The notes: a model not told the origin generated them from the letters alone. A stretch of 64,000 bases of DNA from Oscillospiraceae bacterium (GCA_015066515.1 SVOH01000002.1:104684-168683), one strand, 5' to 3'; counted from the stretch's first letter, positions 8,480 through 17,891 are shown. Numbers and translations: made by a program.

Positions 8480-9304
8480 CTATATCTCTATTTCTAAGTC
8501 TTCATAAGAAGTAATAAAACCGTTTTCTTTTGCAATAGGCACAAAATCATCATACACGGCATCTCCGCCATTGTGCGAAAAATGATTGAGTATAAATTTA
8601 GTGTTGCCGTCAACCAGTCCACATTCAAGCATCTCGTCACGGGTTTTAATGTTGCGTGGCAAGCCCATATGTGACGAATAGGAAATATCGGTAGTGCCTG
8701 CGGTACAATCCATTACAACCGCATCAAAATAAAGACCGCTGTTTTTTAAATATTCCCAAGTTTCTTCGGGTAGCAAACCTGTATCTTGCGCGTAAAGTAG
8801 CGTTTTGTTTTCCTTAACAATTATGTATATATACGGATTTTCGGTGCCGTGAGTAGCCTTGAGGGCAGTTACAGTATAATCGCCAACATTAAAAGGCTTG
8901 AACGAGGAATGTGATTCACACCTTAAAAACCCGCGCGAATTTGCCACTATTTCGGAAAGTGGTGACTCAATATCACAACTACCGTGAACCGTAATACCGT
9001 GCCAATCCTCAGGAGGACAAGAAAAACCTCTTGCCATCCAGTTTAAATCATTAGGATAAAAATGGTCGTCATGTATATGGGTAATAAGAACATTTTTAAT
9101 ATCTAAAAGATTTATATTGTGCGTTATTACGTGATAATTGGTATCACACGGATAATCTATAAATAAATCGTTATCTATGAGTGTCTGTGACCGTGTGCGA
9201 ATATTTTTACCGCCAAGAGCTTTTGCCTTTTTGCAATTTTCACAATCGCAAAACATTGCGGGAAATGCCTCGGCCGCGGCTGTACCTAAAAATTTAATTT
9301 TCAT
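8480..9304 (-). CDS. Metallo-beta-lactamase-fold phosphodiesterase, PhnP-like
   Basis: 274 residues. The metal motif THIHDDHFYP (HxHxDH) is at about 75-85, with downstream ligands in ATHGTEN, the Asp in MDCTAG, and NHFSHNG near the end. The N-terminal CDCENCKKA cluster resembles the zinc site of PhnP, which hydrolyses cyclic phosphoribosyl phosphate; there is no phosphonate operon here, so the substrate is open. The ATG lies five bases after the alaS stop with only a weak ribosome site, so expression probably depends on coupling to alaS. Confidence 0.75.
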   Translation of the reverse strand: MKIKFLGTAAAEAFPAMFCDCENCKKAKALGGKNIRTRSQTLIDNDLFIDYPCDTNYHVITHNINLLDIKNVLITHIHDDHFYPNDLNWMARGFSCPPEDWHGITVHGSCDIESPLSEIVANSRGFLRCESHSSFKPFNVGDYTVTALKATHGTENPYIYIIVKENKTLLYAQDTGLLPEETWEYLKNSGLYFDAVVMDCTAGTTDISYSSHMGLPRNIKTRDEMLECGLVDGNTKFILNHFSHNGGDAVYDDFVPIAKENGFITSYEDLEIEI

Positions 9305-9309
9305 AATAC

Positions 9310-11919
9310 TTATTTCAACTGACCTTCAACGATAGAGCTTACTGCAGCCAAAGCTTCGTCAACCTTTGCAATTTCTTTACCGCCTGCCATGGCGCTGTCG
9401 GGCTTACCGCCACCGTTACCGCCGGCAATTTGAGCAACTGCCTTTACAATGTTACCTGCGTGTGCGCCCTTTGCAAGCGCCGCTTTACCAACGCCTGCGC
9501 AGAAAGTAAGCTTTTCGCCGTTAACGGCCGCCAAAACTGCTACAGCGTCATCATTTTCTGCCTTAATGGTATCAATCATCTTGCGAAGCTCGTCGGGTGC
9601 AGTACCGTCAAATTTAGCGGTTGCAACCTTAACACCGTTTATATCGATAGCATTCGCCATAAGGTCATTGAGTTTGCCGGAAGCAAGCTTGGCTTCCAAA
9701 GATTCAATTTTCTTTGAATCCTCTTTCATTTGCTTAACGGTAGCCGCAGCTTTTGTTGCAACATCCTCGATATTGCCGATTTTAAGGGTAGCCGCAGTGT
9801 CTGCAAGCAATGATTTATAATGATTTATAAGATTTACAACGTTAAAGCCTGTGTATGCCTCAATACGTCTTGTACCTGCCGCAATACCGCTTTCACTTAT
9901 AATTCTGAAAAGACCGATTTTGCCCGTATTGTCAACGTGGGTACCGCCACAAAGCTCGGTAGAAAAGTCGCCCGCTTTTACAACGCGAACGATATCGCCG
10001 TACTTTTCGCCAAATAGTGCCATAGCGCCAAGTGCGCGAGCCTCGTCAATAGGCATTTCACGGTTATCAACCACAATACCGTCAAGAATTGCGGTATTAA
10101 CTAAAGTTTCAACCTGCTGGGTTTCTTCTGCAGTAAGGGCCGAAAAATGAGTAAAGTCGAAACGTACTGCCTTTTCATTTACAAGCTGACCTGCCTGCTC
10201 AACATGAGTGCCGAGAACCTTACGCAAAGCCGCCTGCAACAAGTGAGCCGCAGTATGATTACGGCGAATAGCCTCACGACGAGCAACGTCAATCTTTACA
10301 TTTACCTTATCGCCTACCGAAATAGTATCATTTGCAGTACCAACGTGAGTAAATATGCCATCTACAGTCTTTTTGGTGTCAACAACATCAAAGCCTGTAA
10401 TAACACCGCTATCACCTACCTGACCGCCGCTTTCAGCATAGAAAACGGTTTTGTCAAGCACAACAATAGCCTTTTGACCTGCCATTGCCGAAGATACGTG
10501 CTCGCCCTCAACAACTATGTCAAGAACGGTAGCATCACATTCATTTTGTGTATAACCCAAAAATTCGGTAGTGGCAATATCGTCAAAGTTAATGCCGTCA
10601 CTGCTCCAGCTCTCGCCGTCAGATGCTTTACGAGCATTACGTGCTTTTTCGCGCTGTTGTTGCATCAAATTATTAAAGCCATCCTCGTCAACAGTCATAC
10701 CCTTTTCGGCCAAAATATCACGTGTTAGGTCAAGCGGGAAACCGTAGGTATCATATAGACGGAATGCATCCTCACCCGAGAGTGTGCCGCCGTTTGTTGT
10801 AAGGTCGGCAAGTATTGTAAGACCTTGGTCAATAGTCTTTGAAAAGCTTGCTTCTTCGTTAGCGATAACCTTTTTAATAAGCTCTTGCTTATCTACAAGT
10901 TCTGGGTAACCTGAAGCGTTTTCTTTGATAACAGCCTCTACCATTTCTACAAGAAATGCGCGGTCGATGCCTATAAGGCGTCCGTGACGGGCAGCACGAC
11001 GAATAAGACGGCGAAGCACATAGCCACGTCCCTCATTTGAAGGAATAATACCGTCGCTAATCATAAATGTAGAAGCGCGTGCGTGGTCGGTAATAGCGCG
11101 GATAGAAATATCTACCTTTTGGTCTTCTCCATAAGTCTTGCCCGAGATTTCACAAACCTTGTCAAGTATATTGCGAATGGTATCAACCTCAAACATATTG
11201 TCAACGCCCTGCATTACGCAAGCAAGACGCTCAAGGCCCATACCTGTATCAATGTTTTTGTGTTCAAGCTCGGTGTAGGTGCCGTCACCCATATTATTAA
11301 ACTGAGTGAAAACGTTGTTCCAGATTTCCATATATCTGTCACATTCGCAACCTGGCTTACAATCAGGACTGCCACAACCGTACTTTTCGCCGCGGTCAAA
11401 ATAAATCTCACTGCAAGGACCGCAAGGACCTGTGCCGTGCTCCCAGAAGTTATCTGCCTTGCCAAGCTTTACAATTCTTTCTTCGGGCACACCGATAACG
11501 TCACGCCAGAGTGCATAAGCCTCGTCATCCTCTTCATAAACAGATGGCCAAAGTAACTCTGCAGGAATTTCCAAATCCTTTGTCAAGAATTCCCAAGCCC
11601 ACGGAATAGCCTCTTTTTTAAAGTAATCACCGAAAGAGAAGTTACCAAGCATTTCAAAATATGTACCGTGACGCGCAGTAATACCAACACGCTCAAGGTC
11701 GGGTGTGCGAATACACTTCTGACAAGTGGTAACGCGACTTCTTGGTGGGGTTACCTCGCCTGTGAAATACTTTTTCATAGGCGCCATACCCGAGTTTATA
11801 AGCAGTAATGATTTATCATTATTTGGTACCAAAGAGAAGCTGCCAAGACGCAAGTGACCCTTTGATTCAAAAAATGATAAATACCTTTCTCTAAGTTCGT
11901 TAAGTGACATCCATTTCAT
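9310..11919 (-). CDS. alaS: Alanine-tRNA ligase
   Basis: 869 residues from the ATG at 11919, chosen because AAGGAAG precedes it and MKWMSLNELRERYLSFF matches the family start; upstream codons in the same frame overlap the promoter. Domains in order: class II catalytic core (LINSGMAPMKKYF, RTPDLERVG, FEMLGNFSFGDYF), tRNA recognition region, editing domain with HTAAHLL and the distal CGGTH metal motif, and the Gly-rich C-Ala domain with GGGNGGGKPDSAMAGGK. It charges tRNA-Ala and clears mischarged Ser and Gly. It heads the operon with the MBL, HIT and PRTase genes. Confidence 0.98.
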   Translation of the reverse strand: MKWMSLNELRERYLSFFESKGHLRLGSFSLVPNNDKSLLLINSGMAPMKKYFTGEVTPPRSRVTTCQKCIRTPDLERVGITARHGTYFEMLGNFSFGDYFKKEAIPWAWEFLTKDLEIPAELLWPSVYEEDDEAYALWRDVIGVPEERIVKLGKADNFWEHGTGPCGPCSEIYFDRGEKYGCGSPDCKPGCECDRYMEIWNNVFTQFNNMGDGTYTELEHKNIDTGMGLERLACVMQGVDNMFEVDTIRNILDKVCEISGKTYGEDQKVDISIRAITDHARASTFMISDGIIPSNEGRGYVLRRLIRRAARHGRLIGIDRAFLVEMVEAVIKENASGYPELVDKQELIKKVIANEEASFSKTIDQGLTILADLTTNGGTLSGEDAFRLYDTYGFPLDLTRDILAEKGMTVDEDGFNNLMQQQREKARNARKASDGESWSSDGINFDDIATTEFLGYTQNECDATVLDIVVEGEHVSSAMAGQKAIVVLDKTVFYAESGGQVGDSGVITGFDVVDTKKTVDGIFTHVGTANDTISVGDKVNVKIDVARREAIRRNHTAAHLLQAALRKVLGTHVEQAGQLVNEKAVRFDFTHFSALTAEETQQVETLVNTAILDGIVVDNREMPIDEARALGAMALFGEKYGDIVRVVKAGDFSTELCGGTHVDNTGKIGLFRIISESGIAAGTRRIEAYTGFNVVNLINHYKSLLADTAATLKIGNIEDVATKAAATVKQMKEDSKKIESLEAKLASGKLNDLMANAIDINGVKVATAKFDGTAPDELRKMIDTIKAENDDAVAVLAAVNGEKLTFCAGVGKAALAKGAHAGNIVKAVAQIAGGNGGGKPDSAMAGGKEIAKVDEALAAVSSIVEGQLK

Positions 11920-11959
11920 AATTATTACTTCCTTAAAATAAAGATAAACATACACAATG

Positions 11960-11988
11960 ATTATATACCGCAAAAGGTATTTTGTCAA
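11960..11988 (-). promoter_or_regulatory. Sigma-A promoter of alaS
   Basis: On the minus strand TTGACA (11983-11988) and TATAAT (11960-11965) are separated by 17 bases, a consensus promoter about 40 bases from the alaS start. A similar segment (TACGGTATAGTATCATTG) lies about 36 bases upstream, as if part of the promoter had been duplicated. The leader is too short for a T-box. Confidence 0.85.
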
Positions 11989-12076
11989 TGATACTATACC
12001 GTAAAAAATAGCGAATTTTAAACTTTTTAGTGACATTTTGTCATCCGTATGTTATTATGTTTTTGAGGTGAGAATT

Positions 12077-12832
12077 ATGTTTTTTACTCCTGAGGCTAAC
12101 ATCCCCGAGGGCTTAGGCTTTAGCCTTTATGATTTAACGCATCTTATGTGGCTTGGCATTTTTGTGTTGTTGTGCATAGTAAGCGTTATAACTTATAAAA
12201 AACTTAATACAAAGCACCGCAACATAATGCGAATTGGAATTGCCGTGACGGTTATAACACTTGAAACTGCAAAAAACATCGTGGCATTTGCAGTAGGCGA
12301 CTTTGGTATAGGCCATATGCCGTTTCATTTGTGCGGTATAAATGTGTTGCTTGTAACATTTTGTATTTTTAAACGCAGTAAAACAGTTGAAAATTTCTTG
12401 TATTACATAGGCATACCGGGCGCAATGCTAGCGCTTCTTACTCCCGACTGGACCAATATGCCATGCCTTAACTATTTTCATATGCACAGCTTTGTAATAC
12501 ATATGTTTTTGGTGATTTACCCGTTTGTTTTGGTAGCAAGCGGCGACCTTAAACCCGATTTTAAATCGATGCCCAAGTGCGTGTTGCTGCTTATTGGCTT
12601 TGCAATACCTGCCCTCGTGTTAAACATTATATTTGACCAAAATTTTATGTTTTTAATGAACACGGCAGACATCGGCTTTTTGCAAATTTTTGAAGATATA
12701 TTCGGCGCGCATCAGTGGGCATTCCCTATACTTTTGCCGATAATTATGTTAATTATGTCAATACCCATAATCATAGCAAACAAAATAACAAAACATAAAA
12801 CTGCGACAAAAAAAGAAACTGTAAACGTATAA
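12077..12832 (+). CDS. YwaF/TIGR02206-type integral membrane protein
   Basis: 251 residues from the ATG at 12077, which follows GAGGTGAG; an upstream in-frame ATG at 12038 has no ribosome site. About six or seven membrane helices are visible. The conserved blocks LCGINVLLV, IGIPGAMLALLTPDW and the short His-rich loop FHMHSFVIHMF match the TIGR02206 family (YwaF), whose function is unknown. It is transcribed divergently from alaS and ends at a bidirectional terminator shared with the mutase gene. Confidence 0.82.
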   Translation: MFFTPEANIPEGLGFSLYDLTHLMWLGIFVLLCIVSVITYKKLNTKHRNIMRIGIAVTVITLETAKNIVAFAVGDFGIGHMPFHLCGINVLLVTFCIFKRSKTVENFLYYIGIPGAMLALLTPDWTNMPCLNYFHMHSFVIHMFLVIYPFVLVASGDLKPDFKSMPKCVLLLIGFAIPALVLNIIFDQNFMFLMNTADIGFLQIFEDIFGAHQWAFPILLPIIMLIMSIPIIIANKITKHKTATKKETVNV

Positions 12833-12837
12833 AAAAA

Positions 12838-12862
12838 CGACTCCAATCGGAGTCGTTTTTTG
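12838..12862. terminator. Bidirectional terminator
   Basis: ACGACTCC and GGAGTCGT pair around AATC, flanked by A7 on the left and T6 on the right. It lies between the convergent ywaF-like and phosphoglucomutase genes. Confidence 0.92.
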
Positions 12863-12866
12863 TTTT

Positions 12867-14576
12867 TTAGAAGCCCAACAATTTAGTTCCTGCAATTTCC
12901 AATTTTTCACGCCAAGCAGTAGCATCAGCATCGGTAGCGCCAACTGCGCTGATATAAAGCTTAATCTTAGGTTCAGTACCCGACGGACGAACTATAAGCG
13001 AGCTGCCGTCTGCAAGATAAAAGCCTAAAACATTTGATTTTGGTAAATTGATAGCTGTGATTTTACCACTTGCTATATCAAGGCTTTCACTCTTATTAAG
13101 GTTATCAAAACGAGCAACCTTAATACCCTCAACCTCACCGGGCGGATTATTGGCCAAGCGCTCCATAATATCGGCAATCTGCTTCATACCGGCTTGACCC
13201 TCACAGGTAAAGCTCTTTTGTGAGCAGTAGTAATAACCGTATTTGTCATAAAGCTCTGAAAGAACCTCAATAAGATTTTTACCCTGTGACTTATAATAAG
13301 CTACCATTTCGCAGATAAGCATTGACGCAATTACCGCGTCCTTATCACGCACGTAGGTGCCTGCCAAATAGCCATAGCTTTCTTCAAAGCCGAACACGTA
13401 ACGCTCGGGGTGACCTTCTGCCTCAAGGTTTGCAATTTGCTCGCCTATAAACTTAAAGCCTGTAAGAACGTCACGAAGCTCGCAACCGTAATCCTCGGCA
13501 ATTTTAAGACAAACGTCGCTTGTAACAATGGTCTTTACCGCAACAGGATTTTCGGGCAAAGTGCCGTTTGCTTTGCGGCATTTTAATATATATTCGAGCA
13601 ATAACGCGCCAACCTCGTTACCGCTAAACAAGCGATACTCGTCACCGTTTGGTACAGCTATACCAACGCGGTCAGCATCGGGGTCGGTTGCAAGAAGCAG
13701 GTCGGGTTTTACTATTTCGGCAAGCTTTAACGCGCACTCAAATGCTTGACGGATTTCAGGGTTTGGGTACGGCGCTGTCGGGAAATTACCGTCGGGTTTC
13801 TCCTGTTCGGGAACTACAGTTACGTTAGTAGCACCGATTTTTGAAAGAATTGCGCGAACAGGCTTGTTACCTGAGCCGTGAAGCGGAGTATAAACCACAT
13901 TAAGCTTAGACATATCAATATCGCGGTTTACGCGTCTGTCTTCTACAGCGGCAAGATAAGCATCAATTACATCTTCGCCTATGTATTCAATCTTGCCTTC
14001 AGCCAAAGCGGTATCAAAATCCATGCGACGAACGCCGTCAAAAATATCAACCTGATTCATAACCGAAAGCACGTAATCGGCCGCCTCAAGACCTAACTGA
14101 CAACCATCGTTACCATAAGCCTTGTAGCCGTTATATTTTGATGGGTTGTGGCTGGCTGTAACAACAATACCCGCATCACACTTTAAATGGCGTACTGCAA
14201 ATGAAAGCATTGGAGTAGGCATAAGCTCTTTATAAATATATACCTTAATACCGTTTGCCGCAAGAATAGCAGCGGCGTCACGCGCAAAAACATCTGATTT
14301 AATACGGCTGTCATAAGCTATTGCTACACTGCCGTTTTTAGTTACCGAGTTAACGTAATCTGCAAGACCTTGCGTAGCCTTACCTACGGTATAAACGTTC
14401 ATACGGTTGGTACCTGCGCCAATAACGCCGCGAAGACCGCCTGTACCGAATTCAAGATCTTTATAAAAAGCATCGTTTATAGCTTCGTCGTTACCCTCAA
14501 TAGCCTTCAGCTCTGCAACCAAGTCAGCATCAATTGTTGCTTTTTCACACCAAAGTTTATATTGTTCATTAACCAT
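12867..14576 (-). CDS. Phosphoglucomutase/phosphomannomutase
   Basis: 569 residues from the ATG at 14576, which has GGGAGG ahead of it and begins MVNEQYKLW; the longer frame upstream has no ribosome site. The active-site phosphoserine loop TASHNPSKYNGYK, the metal loop DPDADRVG, the sugar loop GFEESYG and the phosphate-binding RPSGTEPK are all present. It interconverts glucose-1-phosphate and glucose-6-phosphate (PgcA type), feeding cell-wall and exopolysaccharide precursors. Length fits PgcA (about 575-580). Confidence 0.93.
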   Translation of the reverse strand: MVNEQYKLWCEKATIDADLVAELKAIEGNDEAINDAFYKDLEFGTGGLRGVIGAGTNRMNVYTVGKATQGLADYVNSVTKNGSVAIAYDSRIKSDVFARDAAAILAANGIKVYIYKELMPTPMLSFAVRHLKCDAGIVVTASHNPSKYNGYKAYGNDGCQLGLEAADYVLSVMNQVDIFDGVRRMDFDTALAEGKIEYIGEDVIDAYLAAVEDRRVNRDIDMSKLNVVYTPLHGSGNKPVRAILSKIGATNVTVVPEQEKPDGNFPTAPYPNPEIRQAFECALKLAEIVKPDLLLATDPDADRVGIAVPNGDEYRLFSGNEVGALLLEYILKCRKANGTLPENPVAVKTIVTSDVCLKIAEDYGCELRDVLTGFKFIGEQIANLEAEGHPERYVFGFEESYGYLAGTYVRDKDAVIASMLICEMVAYYKSQGKNLIEVLSELYDKYGYYYCSQKSFTCEGQAGMKQIADIMERLANNPPGEVEGIKVARFDNLNKSESLDIASGKITAINLPKSNVLGFYLADGSSLIVRPSGTEPKIKLYISAVGATDADATAWREKLEIAGTKLLGF

Positions 14577-14666
14577 TGCCAAAACCTCCCTAAATTTATA
14601 CATTATAATTTTATAATGTATTGAGTAACTTGTCAACCAAAATTTAGTAAGAGGTTTCGACAATAA

Positions 14667-14770
14667 ATTGAAAATTGAAAGTTGAAAATTATGGTGTGCC
14701 TATGGCACATTTATATTTCGTTCGCATAGCGAACTCCAAAATTATTCATCATTCATTTTTCATTCTTCAT
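14667..14770. repeat. Composite intergenic element (MITE-like), copy A
   Basis: Between the mutase and mazF genes lies an AT-rich block: a TTGAAAATTGAAAGTTGAAA stretch on the left and a roughly inverted TTCATTTTTCATTCTTCATT on the right. Between them are two hairpins with three-base loops, TGTGCC-TAT-GGCACA (14695-14709) and GTTCGC-ATA-GCGAAC (14720-14734). The same plan recurs at 42288-42412. It has no coding capacity. Confidence 0.55.
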
Positions 14771-15124
14771 TTAACTAAAGCTTCCAAGTCCAAAACTGAC
14801 GGACAAAGCCTTGTCCACACGGTTCATAGCTCCGGGGTCAATACTACCCATTTTTTCTTTAAGTCGCTGTTTATCAATTGTTCTCACCTGTTCAAGCAGC
14901 ACAATGCTGTCCTTTGCAAGACCGCAACACTCGGCGCTTATATCTATATGCGTAGGCAATTTTGATTTTTCGTGCTGACTGGTTATCGCGGCGGCAATTA
15001 CCGTAGGACTGTACTTATTTCCAACATCGTTTTGAACTATAAGCACAGGCCGCACCCCGCCCTGTTCAGAGCCAACAACGGGGCTTAGGTCGGCGTAGTA
15101 TATTTCTCCTCGTTTTATATTCAT
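14771..15124 (-). CDS. mazF: MazF/PemK-family endoribonuclease toxin (EndoA-like)
   Basis: 117 residues beginning [19 protein letters not shown] and containing [31 protein letters not shown] and [13 protein letters not shown], very close to the NdoA/EndoA type of Firmicutes. These proteins cut single-stranded RNA at short motifs and are normally held by a small antitoxin encoded just upstream. No antitoxin-like frame exists in the 245 bases upstream: only a terminator and a palindromic repeat are there. The toxin may be controlled by an antitoxin elsewhere or be solitary. The stop abuts the MITE-like block. Confidence 0.92.
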   Translation of the reverse strand: MNIKRGEIYYADLSPVVGSEQGGVRPVLIVQNDVGNKYSPTVIAAAITSQHEKSKLPTHIDISAECCGLAKDSIVLLEQVRTIDKQRLKEKMGSIDPGAMNRVDKALSVSFGLGSFS

Positions 15125-15250
15125 TGACTATTCACACTCCGAAATATTACATTGTTGCATTACTATTTTTACCGATTTTGTAAAAATATAATCACGGCAA
15201 AATATAAATTTTGCCTTAATGCATTTTATGAAAAATAAATGCGTAGTGTG

Positions 15251-15281
15251 AAAATGAAAAAGGCGGGGATGACTCCCCGCC
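15251..15281 (-). terminator. Terminator after the 15370 gene
   Basis: On the minus strand GGCGGGGA and TCCCCGCC (15262-15269 and 15274-15281 as read on plus) pair around four bases, followed by TTTTTCATTTT. It isolates the upstream four-gene unit from mazF. Confidence 0.88.
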
Positions 15282-15299
15282 GTGAGATTAATGTTTTAT

Positions 15300-15331
15300 T
15301 TGTAGGGAACACATTAATGCGTTCCGTTTGG
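15300..15331 (-). repeat. Dispersed palindromic repeat, copy 3 (inverted)
   Basis: Read on the minus strand: ACGGAACGCATTAATG then TGTTCCCTACAAAT, hence the same ends as the other copies with a different stem (GGAACGCATTAATGTGTTCC). Confidence 0.6.
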
Positions 15332-15369
15332 TCAATCAGAGAAGTGTACCCTAATTAACTGATTTATAT

Positions 15370-16464
15370 TTACCTTGGTCTGTATCCGCCGCAGTTTAAG
15401 GTTCTTCCTTTAACACTACCCGAACATTTAGATGCGTTTGCACAGCGTGAACACATATGTGATGCGGCATTTCTCATATCTTGTTCTGCACGTCTTGCTT
15501 CACTGGCCTGTCTTGCCGCCTCTCTTTCAGCAGCCCTGTTAGCAGCACGCTGTTCTTCAATCATAGCCTTGTTGTGCATTTGCTGCTGTCTTTCCATCTC
15601 CTGATTATGACGTTGTGCTTCAAGTGCGCGTCTTTCTTCTGCTTCAGCCTGTTCGCGCATAATCTGAGTGCGTTGTGCCTCTTCAGCTCTTCTTGCAGCC
15701 TCGGCTTGCTCTTCTCTATCCTCCTGAATAGCAAGATTAAGTGCTTCTTTATAATTATCTGCCCTGCCGGATTTAAGCAATTTGATTACATGACGGATAA
15801 GATGATAATACTCGGTCGGAACGAAGTCGTATGTTTTGGCTTCTTTCATTTTTTCTACGAAGTTTTCCATAGCATCTGCTTTTTTACTTACACATTCTTT
15901 TAACAAACGATCATATTCTTCGTATGCCTCTTTATACTGACAAGCAAATTCCTTTGCTGCAGCAATGCCTTCCGTCTTTTCTTGATCATAAAAATTCAAT
16001 GAATTTCTAAATGCTTTAATGCTTTTTTCATAAGCAGCTACTGAATCATCATATTTCTTTTTTTCTAGATTATATGTTCCGTTTGATTTAAAAAACAAAT
16101 AACCGAAAAATATAGAAGCCAATATTCCTATCGAAGCAACGCTATTAAAAAAGCGCCAATTACTAATAAGGAATATTAAAACGCAAACGATGGTGATACA
16201 CAATATAACCATAAATATCTTTTTTGACTTGTCGCGTTCTTGTCGTGATTCATCGTATTTGGCTTGGTCTATTGGAAATGATGGTAAATTCGAAAAAACC
16301 GAAGGTGCACCCTTTAAATCATCAACGGTTTTTACCACCTTTGCTACTTTTTCGGCATATTCACTTGTACAACCGTGTTCTACATATTCACTCAATTCAA
16401 ATGATTCGTCGAGTAAACTTTGCAGTTTTTCTAATTTTTCTATAATTTCTTTATTTTCAGTCAT
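15370..16464 (-). CDS. Unknown membrane protein with coiled coil and Cys-rich tail
   Basis: 364 residues from ATG 16464 (behind GAGGGGG); an alternative ATG at 16485 overlaps the upstream stop as ATGA, so coupling is possible with a start seven codons earlier. Layout: an acidic N-terminal helix region, two membrane segments at about 82-126, then a long charged helix with an Ala/Glu/Arg/Gln-rich coiled coil at about 250-335, and a C-terminal motif CSRCANASKC...NCGGYRP (four Cys), which looks like a small zinc knuckle. No family recognised. It is the last gene of the Mor-led unit and ends at a strong terminator. Confidence 0.6.
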   Translation of the reverse strand: MTENKEIIEKLEKLQSLLDESFELSEYVEHGCTSEYAEKVAKVVKTVDDLKGAPSVFSNLPSFPIDQAKYDESRQERDKSKKIFMVILCITIVCVLIFLISNWRFFNSVASIGILASIFFGYLFFKSNGTYNLEKKKYDDSVAAYEKSIKAFRNSLNFYDQEKTEGIAAAKEFACQYKEAYEEYDRLLKECVSKKADAMENFVEKMKEAKTYDFVPTEYYHLIRHVIKLLKSGRADNYKEALNLAIQEDREEQAEAARRAEEAQRTQIMREQAEAEERRALEAQRHNQEMERQQQMHNKAMIEEQRAANRAAEREAARQASEARRAEQDMRNAASHMCSRCANASKCSGSVKGRTLNCGGYRPR

Positions 16465-16481
16465 CACATTTACCCCCTCTT

Positions 16482-17009
16482 TCATTTAAGAAACATCCAT
16501 ACCAAAGCCAATTGCAGTTGTTGTAATTTTTGATCGATATCGTAATTTTCAGGGTCTATCATAATTAAAGAACTTGTAGAAAATAATTTTATACCACGTT
16601 CACTTAAATCTTCTATAAAATCATCCGAATCAATTACTGCTTCATTATATATCCATTCTGATTTATCAAAGGGGTTAACCTTGTTGTGCAAAATCGCTGT
16701 CAATATAATATATGTTATTTCATTACCGTAAAATTTAGGAGCATTTGCTAAAAAAGCCACAAACGGATTGCTGTCCGATTTTAATATTTCAGGATATTTA
16801 TTGTAATCAACATCCGAGTTGCAAACGATATCAGCAATAAATAAAGCCAACTTAAAAAGTGTTTTGTCTTTTTCAAAACTCTCACTTGCTATTGTTTTTA
16901 GATAAGAATAAATAAATATCGTACGCTCCTCTAAGGAACTAAGGGTAGCAAATTTTTTGCCACCCTCGTCAGAGAGGAACCACGCAGTATCTTTTTTTAG
17001 TAGTTCCAT
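16482..17009 (-). CDS. Hypothetical protein, all-helical
   Basis: 175 residues with ribosome site AAAGGA. I do not recognise a family. It appears soluble and mainly helical, acidic in the middle, with hydrophobic patches (LFKLALFIADIV, EITYIILTAILH) but no clear membrane segment or signal peptide. Its stop overlaps a possible start of the next gene by four bases. The setting between a 155-residue unknown protein and a two-pass membrane protein suggests a shared but unknown role. Confidence 0.5.
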   Translation of the reverse strand: MELLKKDTAWFLSDEGGKKFATLSSLEERTIFIYSYLKTIASESFEKDKTLFKLALFIADIVCNSDVDYNKYPEILKSDSNPFVAFLANAPKFYGNEITYIILTAILHNKVNPFDKSEWIYNEAVIDSDDFIEDLSERGIKLFSTSSLIMIDPENYDIDQKLQQLQLALVWMFLK

Positions 17010-17043
17010 TTCGTTTTACATCCTTTAATTAAATTGTTATAAA

Positions 17044-17511
17044 TTAAATTTCTTTTTTGCCGGCATATCTCATTATTTTGTTTGCCCAATTCCTTGTTTC
17101 TTCAGACAACTGAGGCACATTCTTTGCTAAGCCTGCAACTAAATCTGCAACTTTTGAATATTGTGCTGCAATACGTTGTTCTGCTGTTGGGAGCGCACTA
17201 CCCTGATCTTTTTCAACATTGAGCAAAATTTTACTAGTTTCACCATCGTTAAATTCGATTTTTATATAGTGCTGACCGCTTGAATCATTTTCACTGTCCA
17301 AATAAAAGGTTGTTATATCCTCTTTTATTACATGCTCAGCCTCAATTGCGGCTACCTTTATAAATGTAAGCTTATCAAACGCACTGTTCATTGAAACTTT
17401 GCAAAGCTTATACTTACCATCAGTAACCGTACCGTAAGAATGTGCCGCTGCTATTAGTGCACCCTTAAGCGCACTCTTACCTGCATCTTTCAACTTGTCC
17501 ATAAATCCCAT
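17044..17511 (-). CDS. Hypothetical protein with amphipathic N-terminus
   Basis: 155 residues behind AGAGG. It opens with an amphipathic helix (MGFMDKLKDAGKSALKGALI) that could touch a membrane, then a beta-rich region with FYLDSENDSSGQHYIKIEF resembling a pleckstrin-like or bPH-type sheet, and a C-terminal helix. No catalytic motif is seen and I recognise no family with confidence. It is the second gene of the unit led by the Mor-like protein. Confidence 0.5.
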   Translation of the reverse strand: MGFMDKLKDAGKSALKGALIAAAHSYGTVTDGKYKLCKVSMNSAFDKLTFIKVAAIEAEHVIKEDITTFYLDSENDSSGQHYIKIEFNDGETSKILLNVEKDQGSALPTAEQRIAAQYSKVADLVAGLAKNVPQLSEETRNWANKIMRYAGKKEI

Positions 17512-17561
17512 AATTTTTACCTCTTTCGATAATTAATTTATAATAATGCGCTGTACGCTTA

Positions 17562-17834
17562 TTACCCTCTCAAATCCTTTAAAATTCTTCTGATTGTTCG
17601 TTCACTATAGCCATATTTACGTGCCAATTGCTTGTAATTTGCACCATTAAATTCGCTGTATATTTGTTCATATATGTACTGCTTGGTATAAAGCTCTAAT
17701 GGGAAGGATATTTGCTGGCCTTTAAATTCCTCAAAAACCAATTTTGTGTTTTCTATACCGATCAAATCCACAAACTTTTTATATGAACCATTAAAATATT
17801 CCTTTTTATTTTCCAATTTCAAACCAAATCGCAC
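17562..17834 (-). CDS. Mor-like transcription activator domain protein
   Basis: 90 residues starting at GTG 17834; no ATG is available in frame, and AGGAAGG lies about 11 bases upstream. The sequence has the plan of the Mor family (middle-operon activator of phage Mu): an N-terminal dimerisation part with IGIENTKLVFEEFKGQQISFP, then a helix-turn-helix FNGANYKQLARKYGYSERTIRRIL. Such domains are found in phages and as small chromosomal regulators. It heads the four-gene unit 15370-17834. An inverted repeat upstream (17892-17936) may be its site. Confidence 0.72.
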   Translation of the reverse strand: MRFGLKLENKKEYFNGSYKKFVDLIGIENTKLVFEEFKGQQISFPLELYTKQYIYEQIYSEFNGANYKQLARKYGYSERTIRRILKDLRG

Positions 17835-17891
17835 CTCATATACATCCTTCCTTTATATGATAAACTTTTTCTTTTGATATTACAAAAGACC

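Noticed and set aside
10147..10728. 193-residue plus-strand frame inside alaS
   Set aside because: Antisense to a highly conserved coding region, with no ribosome site and no recognisable protein pattern.
11920..12036. N-terminal extension of alaS
   Set aside because: It overlaps the consensus promoter and lacks a ribosome site; the ATG at 11919 matches the family start.
11920..12076. T-box riboswitch upstream of alaS
   Set aside because: The transcribed leader is only about 40 bases and has no T-box sequence or antiterminator.
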